A stretch of 64,000 bases of DNA from Bacteroidales bacterium (GCA_017477425.1 JAFUVT010000033.1:248001-312000); one strand, 5' to 3'; positions 44,504-52,914 are shown, counted from the stretch's first letter. Translations and numbers: made by a program. The notes: generated by a model not told the origin, from the letters alone.

Positions 44504-45544
44504 TTATACAAAGTTTACTTCTGGAAAAATATGGATTCCGAACTTGTTTTTTACGGATTCTTGGATTCTGTTGGCCAGTTCCACGATGTCCTGACCTTTG
44601 CCTCCGCCGTAATGCACTAAGACAAGGGCTTGTTTCTCGTACACGCCCACATGCTCGTTGCGCCAGCCTTTCCAGCTTGCGGTCCCTGAGCCTGTCGAAG
44701 GGCCGCTGTGTTCGATGAGCCAACCTGCTGGTACTTTGACCTTTCCGTCGGCTTCGGGATAATGGGGAATGTTGGGATATTCCTTTTGCAAAGCCTCAAA
44801 TTGCGCTTGTTCAATGACAGGATTTTTGAAGAAACTGCCGCAACTTCCGATTTGCTTTACATCGGGCAATTTGGCATCGCGGATGGCGCAAATGGCATCG
44901 TGAAGTTGCTGCAAAGTGGGATTTTCCATTCCGTTTTGCTCCAAGTATGACTTGATGTTGCCGTAATCAAGGTTTAAAGGTGCGTTTTTCTTCAGTTGGA
45001 AATCCACCGAGGTGATGATGTATTTGCCTTTCAGTTCGTTTTTGAAAATGCTTTCGCGATAGCTGAAACGACAATCATCCTTCATGAAAACATGCTTTTC
45101 TCCTGTCGTGACAGAAATGGCTTCGCATCGCAAGAAACTGTCTTTCAATTCCATACCGTAGGCTCCAATGTTTTGCACTGGTGCCGCACCTACTTTGCCT
45201 GGGATATGGGCTAGGTTCTCGATTCCGTGATAACCTTTTGCGACCATCGTTTTGACGAAATAAGGCCAATCCTCGCCAGCTTGGGCACGCACAACGACCT
45301 CATTTTCATCTTCTTGTAGGATTTCGATGCCTTTCGTGTTGATATGAACCACGAGGCCGTCGAAATAGTCGTTTTGGAAAAGGATATTGTTGCCGCCGCT
45401 GAGGATAAGGCGCTTCTCGTTCCTGAAAACATCGTTCTGAATCAATGCTTCAAGTTGCTGAATTTCATTGATTTCGATGAAGTATTTAGCGACGGCATCA
45501 AAGCCGAAACTATTGTAGGGCCGGAGGTTGAAGTTGGTTTTCAT
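44504..45544 (-). CDS. murB: UDP-N-acetylenolpyruvoylglucosamine reductase
   Basis: MurB makes UDP-MurNAc for peptidoglycan, using FAD and NADPH. The 346-residue product has LILSGGNNILF, the FAD motif IPGKVGAAPVQNIGAYG, the catalytic serine region KQIGSCGSFFKNP, and a C-terminal IFPEVNFV with the catalytic glutamate. Between WLIEHSG and WKGWRNEH it carries about ten extra residues (PSTGSGTAS) that ordinary MurB lacks. They are encoded by a palindromic repeat at 44680-44707, inserted in frame. The -7 box ends 4 bp before the ATG, so the mRNA is probably leaderless. Confidence 0.93.
   Translation of the reverse strand: MKTNFNLRPYNSFGFDAVAKYFIEINEIQQLEALIQNDVFRNEKRLILSGGNNILFQNDYFDGLVVHINTKGIEILQEDENEVVVRAQAGEDWPYFVKTMVAKGYHGIENLAHIPGKVGAAPVQNIGAYGMELKDSFLRCEAISVTTGEKHVFMKDDCRFSYRESIFKNELKGKYIITSVDFQLKKNAPLNLDYGNIKSYLEQNGMENPTLQQLHDAICAIRDAKLPDVKQIGSCGSFFKNPVIEQAQFEALQKEYPNIPHYPEADGKVKVPAGWLIEHSGPSTGSGTASWKGWRNEHVGVYEKQALVLVHYGGGKGQDIVELANRIQESVKNKFGIHIFPEVNFV
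44680..44707. repeat. Palindromic repeat inserted in frame in murB
   Basis: 28 bp with ends GCGGTCCCT and AGGGCCGC that pair apart from one bulged base, around GAGCCTGTCGA. The CCTGAGCCTGTCGAAGG core is a repeat I know to be scattered through many bacterial genomes, usually between genes. Here it is translated as part of MurB. Confidence 0.75.
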
Positions 45545-45548
45545 GGCG

Positions 45549-45556
45549 CAAAAATA
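45549..45556 (-). promoter_or_regulatory. -7 box for murB
   Basis: TATTTTTG on the minus strand, only 4 bp from the murB ATG, implying a leaderless or nearly leaderless transcript. Confidence 0.6.
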
Positions 45557-45598
45557 AGCAATAGAAAGATAAAATCACCGTTGGAAGGAAAACATTTG

Positions 45599-45606
45599 TA
45601 ACTTTG
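45599..45606 (+). promoter_or_regulatory. -7 box for the GT4 gene
   Basis: TAACTTTG, 4 bp before the ATG at 45611. As with divergent murB, the transcript would begin at or inside the start codon. Confidence 0.6.
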
Positions 45607-45610
45607 CACT

Positions 45611-46732
45611 ATGAAACGCGCCATTGTATCGGTGATCAACGACCTGGTTACGGACCAAAGGGTCAACAAGTCGTGTCTGGCTTTGCAAAAGGCTGGGTAT
45701 GAAGTGCTTTTGGTGGGCCGCAAGCAACGCAAAAGCCCGCCGATGGACGAACGACCGTATGCGTCGCATCGGATGAAATTGTTGTTCGAGAAAGGTCCGC
45801 TGTTTTACGCTGAGTACAATATCCGGCTGTTTCTCTTTTTGTTGTTCCATCATGCCAATCTTTTGCTTTCCAACGACTTGGATACGATTTTGCCTACTTA
45901 TTTCATTTCAAAACTGAAAGGTAGCAAGATGATCTTCGACAGCCACGAATATTTTACGGAAACACCAGAATTGGTCGGGCGGCCAAGGGTGCAAAAGGTG
46001 TGGAAACGCATCGAAGGCTTTGTGGTGCCCAAACTGGACGAAATGATTACGGTTTGCGATTCCATTGCCGATTTGTTTCGCGAGAAATACGGAGTCAAAT
46101 GTCAGGTAATCAGGAATATACCGCTTCGGAAAGCTTTGCCGCCGAAGGGTGACAAAGCGGCATTGGGTTTGCCGACAGACAAACAGCTTTTGATCTTGCA
46201 AGGCTCGGGCATCAACATCCAGCGCGGGGCGGAGGAACTGGTGCAGGCGATGGCGTTGCTCGACGATTGTTTCCTAATGATTATCGGTGGGGGAGATGTG
46301 TTGCCTATCTTGAAGCAAATGGTTGAGGAACTGAAGATTACGGACAGGGTTCGATTCTTCCCGAGGATGCCTTACCAACAGATGATGGCTTACACCCAAT
46401 TGGCCGAGTTGGGCTTCTGTTTGGACAAAGATACGAATTTGAACTATCGTTTCAGCCTGCCTAACAAGTTGTTTGATTTCATTCAGGCAGGTGTGCCGAT
46501 TGTGGCTTCGCATTTGACTGAAATAGAGAAAATCATCCGGCAATACGACATTGGGACTTTTATCGAAAATCATAGACCTGAAACGATTGCTGCAACCATT
46601 CGAGAAGCTTTGTCCAATGAGGAAAGAATGGTGCTTTGGAAACAACATTTGGCGGTTGCCGCTCAGGATTTGTGTTGGGAAAACGAAGAACAGATGCTTT
46701 TGGCGTTTTATTCGTCAATAGAGAGGAAATAG
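45611..46732 (+). CDS. Glycosyltransferase, GT4-like
   Basis: A 373-residue GT-B glycosyltransferase. The N-terminal domain has NDLVTDQRVNKSC and MIFDSHEYFTE. The C-terminal domain has LLILQGSGINIQRGAEELVQA, MIIGGGDVL, FFPRMPYQQMM and FSLPNKLFDFIQAGVPIVAS, the family's donor-binding glutamate/loop region. The N-terminus lacks a signal peptide. Its last 25 bp overlap the 3' end of the convergent GT2 gene. The acceptor is unknown; it may contribute to surface glycans. Confidence 0.85.
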   Translation: MKRAIVSVINDLVTDQRVNKSCLALQKAGYEVLLVGRKQRKSPPMDERPYASHRMKLLFEKGPLFYAEYNIRLFLFLLFHHANLLLSNDLDTILPTYFISKLKGSKMIFDSHEYFTETPELVGRPRVQKVWKRIEGFVVPKLDEMITVCDSIADLFREKYGVKCQVIRNIPLRKALPPKGDKAALGLPTDKQLLILQGSGINIQRGAEELVQAMALLDDCFLMIIGGGDVLPILKQMVEELKITDRVRFFPRMPYQQMMAYTQLAELGFCLDKDTNLNYRFSLPNKLFDFIQAGVPIVASHLTEIEKIIRQYDIGTFIENHRPETIAATIREALSNEERMVLWKQHLAVAAQDLCWENEEQMLLAFYSSIERK

Positions 46733-47598
46733 CCTAATTTGTAAGGGTTTAACCATGAAATGCGAGGCTGGGCGCCCGTCAGGTTTTTGCGCAAGCTTTG
46801 TGAGACTTTTCTGAAAAAGGACCGTGTAAATGCAAGCATTCCCGTTTTTTTCAAACGTTCAGCAGTAGAAAGCAAAGGCGAATAGCCTCTCAATTCGTCC
46901 TGCAAATCGTGGAGTGTATGCATGGCTTCCTCAAGTTTGGCCATGTAGTTCTCGTTGGCCTCAAAATGCGTTAAAACTACTGGATTTTCAGTGTGTTGGA
47001 TTGTGATATTGGCATCGCATAAATGTTTCCCGAAAAGAACGTCTTCGTAGCCGTATCGGGCAATGGCTTCGTCAAAAAGGTGGGTCAGCATCATCTCGCG
47101 GCGAGCCATGAAATTCGTCGTTCGGAAGCTTTGGTAGGGATGCATTTGCCGCTGTTGGGCAGTATGTTTTGGGGCTATTTTTTGCTCGTATTTGTAGCGG
47201 AGATTGCTGCTCGAAAGTTGGGGGTCGTTTTTTATGGTGACTCCACCACTCACGACGTCGGCTTTGTCGCAGGTCAGGTAGTTTTTGATGAAATTCTCGT
47301 CGATGATGCCCACATTGCAGTCGAGGAAAAGCAACCAGTCGTAACGCGCCTGCTTGACCAAGAAATTCCTATTGGCCGCTCTTCCGATATTGGATGGTTG
47401 GCGCAACAATCGACAATGATACATAGATTCGATTTGTGCGTTTTTTTGCGCGATTTCCTGGTTGGTCGACGCATCATCGGAGACGATGATTTCGTATTGT
47501 AATCCATTAATGGAGTTTGCACAATGCTGCAATTCAGTTACTTGCGAAGTGCAATCTTCGTTGTAGGTAGGAATCAATATCGAGAGTTGGTTGATCAT
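46708..47598 (-). CDS. Family 2 glycosyltransferase
   Basis: A 296-residue GT-A enzyme: [12 protein letters not shown] at the start, [21 protein letters not shown] (the DxD-like position reads DCN), and [13 protein letters not shown], the ED motif. No transmembrane segment is obvious. It lies 42 bp downstream of ftsE on the same strand and overlaps the convergent glycosyltransferase gene by 25 bp. Confidence 0.83.
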   Translation of the reverse strand: MINQLSILIPTYNEDCTSQVTELQHCANSINGLQYEIIVSDDASTNQEIAQKNAQIESMYHCRLLRQPSNIGRAANRNFLVKQARYDWLLFLDCNVGIIDENFIKNYLTCDKADVVSGGVTIKNDPQLSSSNLRYKYEQKIAPKHTAQQRQMHPYQSFRTTNFMARREMMLTHLFDEAIARYGYEDVLFGKHLCDANITIQHTENPVVLTHFEANENYMAKLEEAMHTLHDLQDELRGYSPLLSTAERLKKTGMLAFTRSFFRKVSQSLRKNLTGAQPRISWLNPYKLGYFLSIDE

Positions 47599-47640
47599 CG
47601 TGTTTTAATAACGATACTTCGCGGTAATTGTTGCGAGGCT

Positions 47641-48318
47641 TCATTCCATTTCGGAGCAAATGACGGTCCCGTTTTTGCAGTTGGCGATGCGCGAAGGGTA
47701 TTTTTGCATGAGCGTGTAGTTGTGGGTGGCCATGAGAACAGCTTGTCCGTTTTCACTGATGCGACGCAGGAGTTTCATCACGTCAAGGGTGGTGTCGGGG
47801 TCGAGGTTGCCCGTAGGCTCGTCGGCGAGGATGACGTCAGGGTCGTTGAGCAAAGCGCGAGCGATGGCAATGCCCTGCTGTTCGCCGCCCGAGAGCCGAT
47901 GCGGCATCACTTTGCGCTTGTCGGCCAGTCCGACCATCGTCAGCACCTCATCGATGCGCTTTGAGATTTCGGCCGTGTTTTTCCAACCCGTGGCGCCAAG
48001 CACGAACTCAAGGTTTTTTTCGACGGAGCGGTCGAAAAGGAGTTGGAAGTCCTGGAAGACGATGCCGATTTTGCGGCGCAGGTAGGGGATGTCTTTCCGT
48101 TTCAGTTTGGTGAGGTCGTAGCCGGCTACATGGAAATAGCCGTCGCGGGCAGGCAGTTCGCCGTACAAAGTCTTTAATAACGAGGACTTTCCGCTTCCCG
48201 TGCGACCGATGAGGTAGATGAATTCTCCCTTGTGGAGCGTCAGGTTGACGTTCGACAAGACGAGGTTCTCCCGCTGGAAAATCGATGCGTTTTTGAGTTC
48301 GATGATGGGTTCTGACAT
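47641..48318 (-). CDS. ftsE: Cell division ABC ATPase FtsE
   Basis: A 225-residue ABC ATPase: Walker [10 protein letters not shown] (residues ~38-46), Q-loop [15 protein letters not shown], signature LSGGEQQ, Walker [14 protein letters not shown] and switch His in MATHNY. FtsE with FtsX activates septal peptidoglycan hydrolases. Length and the FQDFQLL motif match FtsE rather than LolD. No ftsX lies beside it, as is common in Bacteroidota, where the two are often apart, so LolD-like function is not fully excluded. Confidence 0.82.
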   Translation of the reverse strand: MSEPIIELKNASIFQRENLVLSNVNLTLHKGEFIYLIGRTGSGKSSLLKTLYGELPARDGYFHVAGYDLTKLKRKDIPYLRRKIGIVFQDFQLLFDRSVEKNLEFVLGATGWKNTAEISKRIDEVLTMVGLADKRKVMPHRLSGGEQQGIAIARALLNDPDVILADEPTGNLDPDTTLDVMKLLRRISENGQAVLMATHNYTLMQKYPSRIANCKNGTVICSEME

Positions 48319-48348
48319 ATTGTTGATTTTTATTTGTTTATTCGTTTA

Positions 48349-48487
48349 GTCACAAAACTTTCAAAACTTGACAAAACCTTTTTTTGTGGTGGGAAAGCCT
48401 GCCAACCGGCGGGCTTCCTGCGGCGACACGGTTGTGTAGCCGCGACTCTTTTTCTGAGGTTTTGCATTGTTTTGTCAGTTTTGTGAT
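48349..48487. repeat. Dispersed two-hairpin intergenic repeat, copy B
   Basis: 139 bp, same plan as copy A at 38683-38816: ends GTCACAAAAC and GTTTTGTGAT, an AACC-loop hairpin (GGAA-A-GCC-T-GCC with GGCGGGCTTCC), and a second hairpin GCGGC/GCCGC holding a perfect ACAC/GTGT inner stem. It lies 3' of the TPM gene and 5' of ftsE. The hairpin cores are the most conserved part, the flanks less so. Confidence 0.8.
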
Positions 48488-48490
48488 GAA

Positions 48491-49267
48491 TTACCAACTT
48501 CCTGAGGCGCCGCCACCGCCGAAGCCGCCGCCTCCAAAGCCTCCGAAACCTCCTCCTCCAAAGCTGCCACCACCACCGAAACTTCCACCGCCGAAGCCAC
48601 CTCCGCCCATCGGAATCCAGATGGTTCGGGTGCCGCCGCCGGAATAGTTTTGGCCTCCGTCTTTGGAAAACTTGATGAAAATGAGGATAATGGCGATGAT
48701 GAAAAGAAGGGTGAGCCAACCAGGGATTCCGTCGCCGTCAGTGTATTCGTCCTGCGTAAACTTGCCCGAACAGAGGTCCATCATCACGTTGATGGCGTTG
48801 TCGATGCCGGTGTAATAGTCGTTTTCCTTGAAGGCGGGAATCATCTCCCGATCGATGATGGTTTTGGCCGTGGCGTCGGTGACGTATTCCTCAATGCCAT
48901 AGCCCGTTTGTATGGTTACCTTGCCCGACTCGGTGCCTTTCTTCGGCTTGACCAAAATGACTGCACCGTTGTTCTTGCCTTGCTGCCCCACACCCCACGA
49001 ATGCCCGATTTCGGTGGCGTATTGCTCGATGCTGTAGCCTTGCAGGTCGTCCACTAGGAGGACGAGGAACTGCGTGGAAGTTGAGTCGTTGTAGGCCACG
49101 AGTTTATGCTCGAGTGTGTTGATTTGCGATGCGGTCAAAGTGCCGGTGTAGTCGTTCACCAAGCGCGGCGGATTGGGTGGGCTAGGCAATTGGGCTTTCA
49201 GGCTTGTGCCAAAAAATAGCGCAAGTATAAGGCAGAGCAGCCAGCTATATCGCTCAGTTGTTTTCAT
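48491..49267 (-). CDS. YgcG-type TPM domain protein with glycine-rich tail
   Basis: A 258-residue envelope protein. Signal peptide (MKTTERYSWLLCLILALFFG...LKAQ), a TPM domain (RLVNDYTGTLTASQINTLE...AVILVKPKKG...VQTGYGIEEYVTD) to residue ~165, one transmembrane helix (LTLLFIIAIILIFIKF), then a tail made almost wholly of Gly, Phe and Ser. This is the usual layout of YgcG-like proteins; plant and bacterial TPM domains have phosphatase-like or photosystem-repair roles. It overlaps the second TPM gene by 14 bp. Confidence 0.87.
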   Translation of the reverse strand: MKTTERYSWLLCLILALFFGTSLKAQLPSPPNPPRLVNDYTGTLTASQINTLEHKLVAYNDSTSTQFLVLLVDDLQGYSIEQYATEIGHSWGVGQQGKNNGAVILVKPKKGTESGKVTIQTGYGIEEYVTDATAKTIIDREMIPAFKENDYYTGIDNAINVMMDLCSGKFTQDEYTDGDGIPGWLTLLFIIAIILIFIKFSKDGGQNYSGGGTRTIWIPMGGGGFGGGSFGGGGSFGGGGFGGFGGGGFGGGGASGSW

Positions 49268-49697
49268 AGGAAATATCGTCAGGGATTTCGTTGATGTCGT
49301 CGGATTGGTAGGGGAAATAGGTCTTCAGCTTCTCGCCGCAGCGTTGGATGCCTTGCTCTAGGCCTTCGGTGAAACGACCTTCCTTGAAGTGGCTGAGCAT
49401 CAGGTCTTTCACGTCGTTCCAGAAGCCGTCTTCCACCACGTTGTTGATGCCTTCGTCGCCGAGGATGGCAAACTTGTGGTCCTTCACGGCGAGATAAATC
49501 AGCACGCCGTTTTTGAGTTGTGTCTCGTTGATTTTCAGTTTCTTGAAGACGAACAGGCTACGCTCTTCCACATCGCCCTTGCAATGGTTCTCGATGTGCA
49601 CCTTGATTTCGCCCGAGGTGTTGAGCTCGGCCTGCTTGATGGCCGCCACGATGCGGCGGTCTTCTTCGCGGTTCAGTATGTTGATGGCGTTGGACAT
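49254..49697 (-). CDS. TPM domain protein, soluble
   Basis: A 147-residue protein with a TPM domain (ILNREEDRRIVAAIKQAE...GEIKVHIENHC...NGVLIYLAVKDHKFAILGDEGI) and no signal peptide. In Bacteroidota such short TPM proteins usually pair with a YgcG-type one, as here (14-bp overlap), often with a lemA gene; none is seen. The start MSNAINILN was chosen over an ATG 66 bp upstream, which would overlap the neighbouring ATPase gene. Confidence 0.83.
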   Translation of the reverse strand: MSNAINILNREEDRRIVAAIKQAELNTSGEIKVHIENHCKGDVEERSLFVFKKLKINETQLKNGVLIYLAVKDHKFAILGDEGINNVVEDGFWNDVKDLMLSHFKEGRFTEGLEQGIQRCGEKLKTYFPYQSDDINEIPDDISYENN

Positions 49698-49737
49698 TGT
49701 GCTTTGATTATTTGAGTGCAAAAATAATAAAAATCTG

Positions 49738-51171
49738 TTATTCAGATGCGACAAACAAATCATCCATCCTTACTTGCGACTGAACTATGCCACTATGCGC
49801 GTTTTGCTTCACGCCGTATGTCGTAATCATGCTCAATTGCAAGGCATTGCGTGATTTGTTGGCTTCGCGGAAGATTTGGATTTTCTTTCTCAGTTTGTCC
49901 TCATAATCTTGGTCGATGGCGAACTCGCTCATGGAAAACTTGATTTCGCAGATGTTGGTCACTCGGTCGCGGCGGTCGATGACGAGGTCGATTTGGGCTT
50001 TGCCGCTCTCCGATTCGCCTCTCCATGATGAGATGTCGGTCAGCAAAGCGCTGATTCCCATCGCTTTCTTGACTTGCGAAATGTGGTCTTTGCAAACCTG
50101 CTCGAAGGTCTGTCCGGCCCAACTGCTTTTTGCGGGATTGTCCAAATAATGTGTCCAGAAGTGCTCGTCTGGGTTTTGTTTGCCTTTCACGAAGCGCAGA
50201 TAGAACAAGGTGAAGTAGTCGGCGAGTTGGTAAACCACGTTCTTCTCGCCGTAGCCAAAAGTGTTGTAGGCTCTCACGAATTGACTGTCTTTTAAGTTTT
50301 TCAGCATTTCGGTGAGCATTCCGTTGTCGTCCAATTTGGTCTCTTGGAGTATTTCTTTCCGGGTCAGCCCCGATTTCTTAGTGGCAAGGGCTTCGATGAC
50401 CTTCAGATAGGCTTTCGATGAGCCGAACAAAGTCTCATACAGATGGTCGAATTCGTCCCAAAGCGGCCCGTTGCGTTTGAAGAAAAGTGTGTCGATGTTG
50501 GCGAGATAGGAGAGGCTGTTGTCCAAGAGTTTGAGGTAATACGGGATGCCGCCCATGGTCATGTAACATTCCACGATGTCGTAGCGGCTCCAGTGTATGC
50601 CTCTCGAAACAAGGTATTTTTCGGTTTCTTGCAGCGTGAAAGGCATCAGATAAAGCCTTCGGGCTGCCCGATTGAATAGGCCGCCTTTGTCGGAAAGGAT
50701 TTTGTTGGTGATCCATGTGGTGGCTGAGCCGCAAACGATCAGCATCAGGTCGTTTTGTTGTGCTCCCCAACCGTTCCAAAAGGCCTCGAAGGCAGAAAGG
50801 AACTCGCTTTGTCGGGTGTCCAACCACGGCAGTTCGTCAATGAAGACGATTTTCTTCCTGTTTTCCTTGACGCCTTTCAGTAGTTTCTTCAGTTCAGCAA
50901 AGGCTTCCAACCAGTCCGTTGGGACTTTTTTGATGTTAGCCCCGTATTCCAACAGCGCAAGATAAAAGTTCTTGAGTTGCATCTTTTTGGGCTTCTTGTA
51001 AAGCCCCGTGACCTTGAAGTCATACTTGTCGTCAAAGAATTCCTTGATGAGGAAGGTCTTGCCCACGCGCCGGCGACCGTAAACGATGATGAACTCCGAT
51101 TCCTTGGAATCGCGGTATTTTTCCAATTGGCGAATCTCGTATTCGCGTCCGACAAACAGGTTCTTGTCCAT
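49738..51171 (-). CDS. P-loop ATPase with PD-(D/E)XK-type C-terminus (copy 2)
   Basis: 477 residues from MDKNLFVGREYEI. Walker A is GRRRVGKT (Lys38) and Walker B is IVFIDELPWLDT, then sensor-like CGSATTWI and a winged-helix region. A C-terminal domain has AQIDLVIDRRDRVTNICEIKF, giving the D...ExK signature. It is clearly paralogous to copy 3 (shared SRYDIV, GGIPYYL, DELPW). Upstream in its promoter region lie two copies of a hairpin repeat found with no other gene here. A -7 box TATCTTTG at 51200-51193 fits the start at 51171. Confidence 0.85.
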   Translation of the reverse strand: MDKNLFVGREYEIRQLEKYRDSKESEFIIVYGRRRVGKTFLIKEFFDDKYDFKVTGLYKKPKKMQLKNFYLALLEYGANIKKVPTDWLEAFAELKKLLKGVKENRKKIVFIDELPWLDTRQSEFLSAFEAFWNGWGAQQNDLMLIVCGSATTWITNKILSDKGGLFNRAARRLYLMPFTLQETEKYLVSRGIHWSRYDIVECYMTMGGIPYYLKLLDNSLSYLANIDTLFFKRNGPLWDEFDHLYETLFGSSKAYLKVIEALATKKSGLTRKEILQETKLDDNGMLTEMLKNLKDSQFVRAYNTFGYGEKNVVYQLADYFTLFYLRFVKGKQNPDEHFWTHYLDNPAKSSWAGQTFEQVCKDHISQVKKAMGISALLTDISSWRGESESGKAQIDLVIDRRDRVTNICEIKFSMSEFAIDQDYEDKLRKKIQIFREANKSRNALQLSMITTYGVKQNAHSGIVQSQVRMDDLFVASE

Positions 51172-51192
51172 GATAATGCTGTTTTTCGGCTG

Positions 51193-51200
51193 CAAAGATA
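51193..51200 (-). promoter_or_regulatory. -7 box for ATPase gene 2
   Basis: TATCTTTG on the minus strand, 21 bp before the ATG. The expected -33 position is at the edge of the nearest repeat (GTTT on the minus strand), with no standard TTG, so the promoter may need help from a factor bound there. Confidence 0.6.
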
Positions 51201-51221
51201 GAAATAATTCCGTAAAAATTG

Positions 51222-51273
51222 AAACTCGGGTGCGGAAACTTGTGATTTTTACCCTGTTTCCGCACCTGAGTTT
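51222..51273. repeat. Private inverted repeat of ATPase gene 2, proximal copy
   Basis: 18-bp arms (outer ends AAACTC/GAGTTT, core GTGCGGAAAC/GTTTCCGCAC) with one mismatch and a 16-base spacer containing ATTTTTACCCT. It borders the ATPase promoter's -33 region. Confidence 0.85.
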
Positions 51274-51298
51274 GAGTTATTCTCGTGTTTTTATATAC

Positions 51299-51348
51299 AA
51301 CTCATGTGCGGAAACTGGTATTTTTACCATAGTTTCCGCAGTTGAGTT
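51299..51348. repeat. Private inverted repeat of ATPase gene 2, distal copy
   Basis: A second copy of the GTGCGGAAAC hairpin about 77 bp away in the same orientation. The arms AACTCATGTGCGGAAACT and AGTTTCCGCAGTTGAGTT have two mismatches, and the spacer is itself a small hairpin (GGTA/TACC). It lies between the ATPase and the divergent membrane-protein gene. Confidence 0.82.
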
Positions 51349-51437
51349 TGAAAATTGTATGGGGAACAATTTTACTTCGGAACGCCAGCGAAATGGATTT
51401 TTTTGTTTCTTTGCAAAGTGAAACACAAAAAAAGCTG

Positions 51438-52835
51438 ATGAATGTAGTCAATCTATATGGGCAAACCTTTCGCTCGCGCTTGTCGCCTTTTAAGTTGGTT
51501 TCGGGGATTGTGGTGGCACTCCTCATGTCGTTTGTGTTCTATTTCTTTTCTTGCGTCATGTTGGAGGCTTTTCGTCTGATGACGGTAACGCCAGAGTATG
51601 ACATTTGGGTTCCAAGTGAAAAGGGACGCTCATTCTATCAGTTGTTTTTCGCTTTCGTTTCGGTTGTTTTTGCTCAGTCGTTTTGCTTGGCTTATTGGTT
51701 TGACGGTCCAAGACGAGTCTTCGAACGAGGCCATCGCTCGGCGGTGCAGATTGTCAACGGCCAGCGTAATCTGAATTGGTATTTCTTGTATTGGTTTGCA
51801 AAGGTTCTATTATGTTGGTTCTGCATTTTCAGCTTTCCTGGTTCCTTTTACGCATTTTCCTTGTATCCCGACTTCAAGCATCTTTTCATTTTGCTCATGA
51901 TCGTATTGTTTTTGCATCCATGGGTGGCGATAAGGCAAGCATTCAAGAGAAAAACCGTGAAGTGGATGGCCGTTTCTGCTGTGCTCGTGACCGTCCTCGC
52001 ATTTGGCATGTCAAGAATCAATGTGGTTGACTATAAGTCACTCGACAACGCCTTTTTGAGCCGAAATGCTCCTCATAGTTATAGTTTGGAGTTGCCTGAA
52101 ACGGAAGCGTTAGTAAAAGTGGAACATGCTACGCTTTCTAAAAATGCCTATTTGGTGCAATCCAAAGACAAAACGGAATCAAAATGCTTGATTATTGTAG
52201 ATGGGAAAACAGTTGATTTGAAAGCGTTTTCTGAGTCAATGGAAGATTGGCGCTTATGCCATAATGAAGCAGACATTCCTTTGCTGAATTGTCGTTTGAA
52301 TATTGACAAAAATGTGAAAATGAAGGATGTGGATGAGGTGAGACAAGCGCTGGCCGACATGCGATTCTATAGGGTTCAGTATGCTGTAGTACCTAGACAT
52401 CGTGAGTTGGATGTCAGGTATTATACTTTTTTATCCTTGCATACGCAAAGATTACCTGCTCGGTTTTTGGGCGATTCGCTTTATCAGAAATGGATTGAGG
52501 ATGTTTCTGAAATCCCTAATCAAATTGTTGTAATGCCAAAAGGGACTGGGACATTTGAAATCAATGGTGTAATGACGGAAGGAAAGGGGGGCAAAGCAAG
52601 ATTTAGGGATTTGATTGAACAAGATTTGGATTATATCATTCGCTTCAAGGTGGACGAAGAGATGCTTTATGGTGATTATATGGTAGTCGTTACGTCTGCG
52701 ATGGAAGCTCTTGATGAGCTGAAAGATGAGTATGCAATGGATAGGTATTTGAAGCATTGGGATCAGCTATATGAATATGAAGAACAGGTAGATATTCGCA
52801 ACCATTTTCCATTCCGTTTCTTTGAGGAAAAATAG
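51438..52835 (+). CDS. Membrane protein of unknown function with ExbD-like C-terminal segment
   Basis: 465 residues from MNVVNLYGQTF. Five or so hydrophobic segments lie in the first 220 residues, then a soluble domain. Within this, LNIDKNVKMKDVDEVRQALAD and YRVQYAVVP resemble the periplasmic fold of ExbD/TolR proteins (dk...v.y..v..v.d...). The similarity is faint and I do not assign a function. The start is chosen because TTTCTTTG at 51406-51413 is a near -7 box 24 bp upstream. It diverges from ATPase gene 2 across the paired repeats. Base composition is more AT-rich than its neighbours. Confidence 0.6.
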   Translation: MNVVNLYGQTFRSRLSPFKLVSGIVVALLMSFVFYFFSCVMLEAFRLMTVTPEYDIWVPSEKGRSFYQLFFAFVSVVFAQSFCLAYWFDGPRRVFERGHRSAVQIVNGQRNLNWYFLYWFAKVLLCWFCIFSFPGSFYAFSLYPDFKHLFILLMIVLFLHPWVAIRQAFKRKTVKWMAVSAVLVTVLAFGMSRINVVDYKSLDNAFLSRNAPHSYSLELPETEALVKVEHATLSKNAYLVQSKDKTESKCLIIVDGKTVDLKAFSESMEDWRLCHNEADIPLLNCRLNIDKNVKMKDVDEVRQALADMRFYRVQYAVVPRHRELDVRYYTFLSLHTQRLPARFLGDSLYQKWIEDVSEIPNQIVVMPKGTGTFEINGVMTEGKGGKARFRDLIEQDLDYIIRFKVDEEMLYGDYMVVVTSAMEALDELKDEYAMDRYLKHWDQLYEYEEQVDIRNHFPFRFFEEK

Positions 52836-52851
52836 TGTTTACAGTAAACAG

Positions 52852-52896
52852 AAAGCCGCAGCCAAGCAAATCCTTGCCTCGCTGCGGCTTTTTCTA
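52852..52896 (+). terminator. Intrinsic terminator after the membrane protein gene
   Basis: A perfect 11-bp stem AAAGCCGCAGC/GCTGCGGCTTT with an 18-base loop that holds a small CAAG/CTTG pair, then T-rich sequence. It separates the convergent membrane-protein and htpG genes. Confidence 0.82.
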
Positions 52897-52914
52897 TTCC
52901 TAAATTGTTGATAA

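Noticed and set aside
47641..48318. LolD-type lipoprotein exporter ATPase
   Set aside because: LolD, MacB and FtsE are close, but length (225) and the [14 protein letters not shown] motif favour FtsE. Kept as a minor alternative.
48384..48647. A proline-rich open frame
   Set aside because: The Pro-Pro-Lys repeats are the reverse complement of the glycine-rich tail of the TPM protein.
52837..52851. Palindrome TGTTTACAGTAAACA
   Set aside because: It sits directly after a stop codon and before a terminator, single copy, 7-bp arms; it may be chance or part of the terminator structure.
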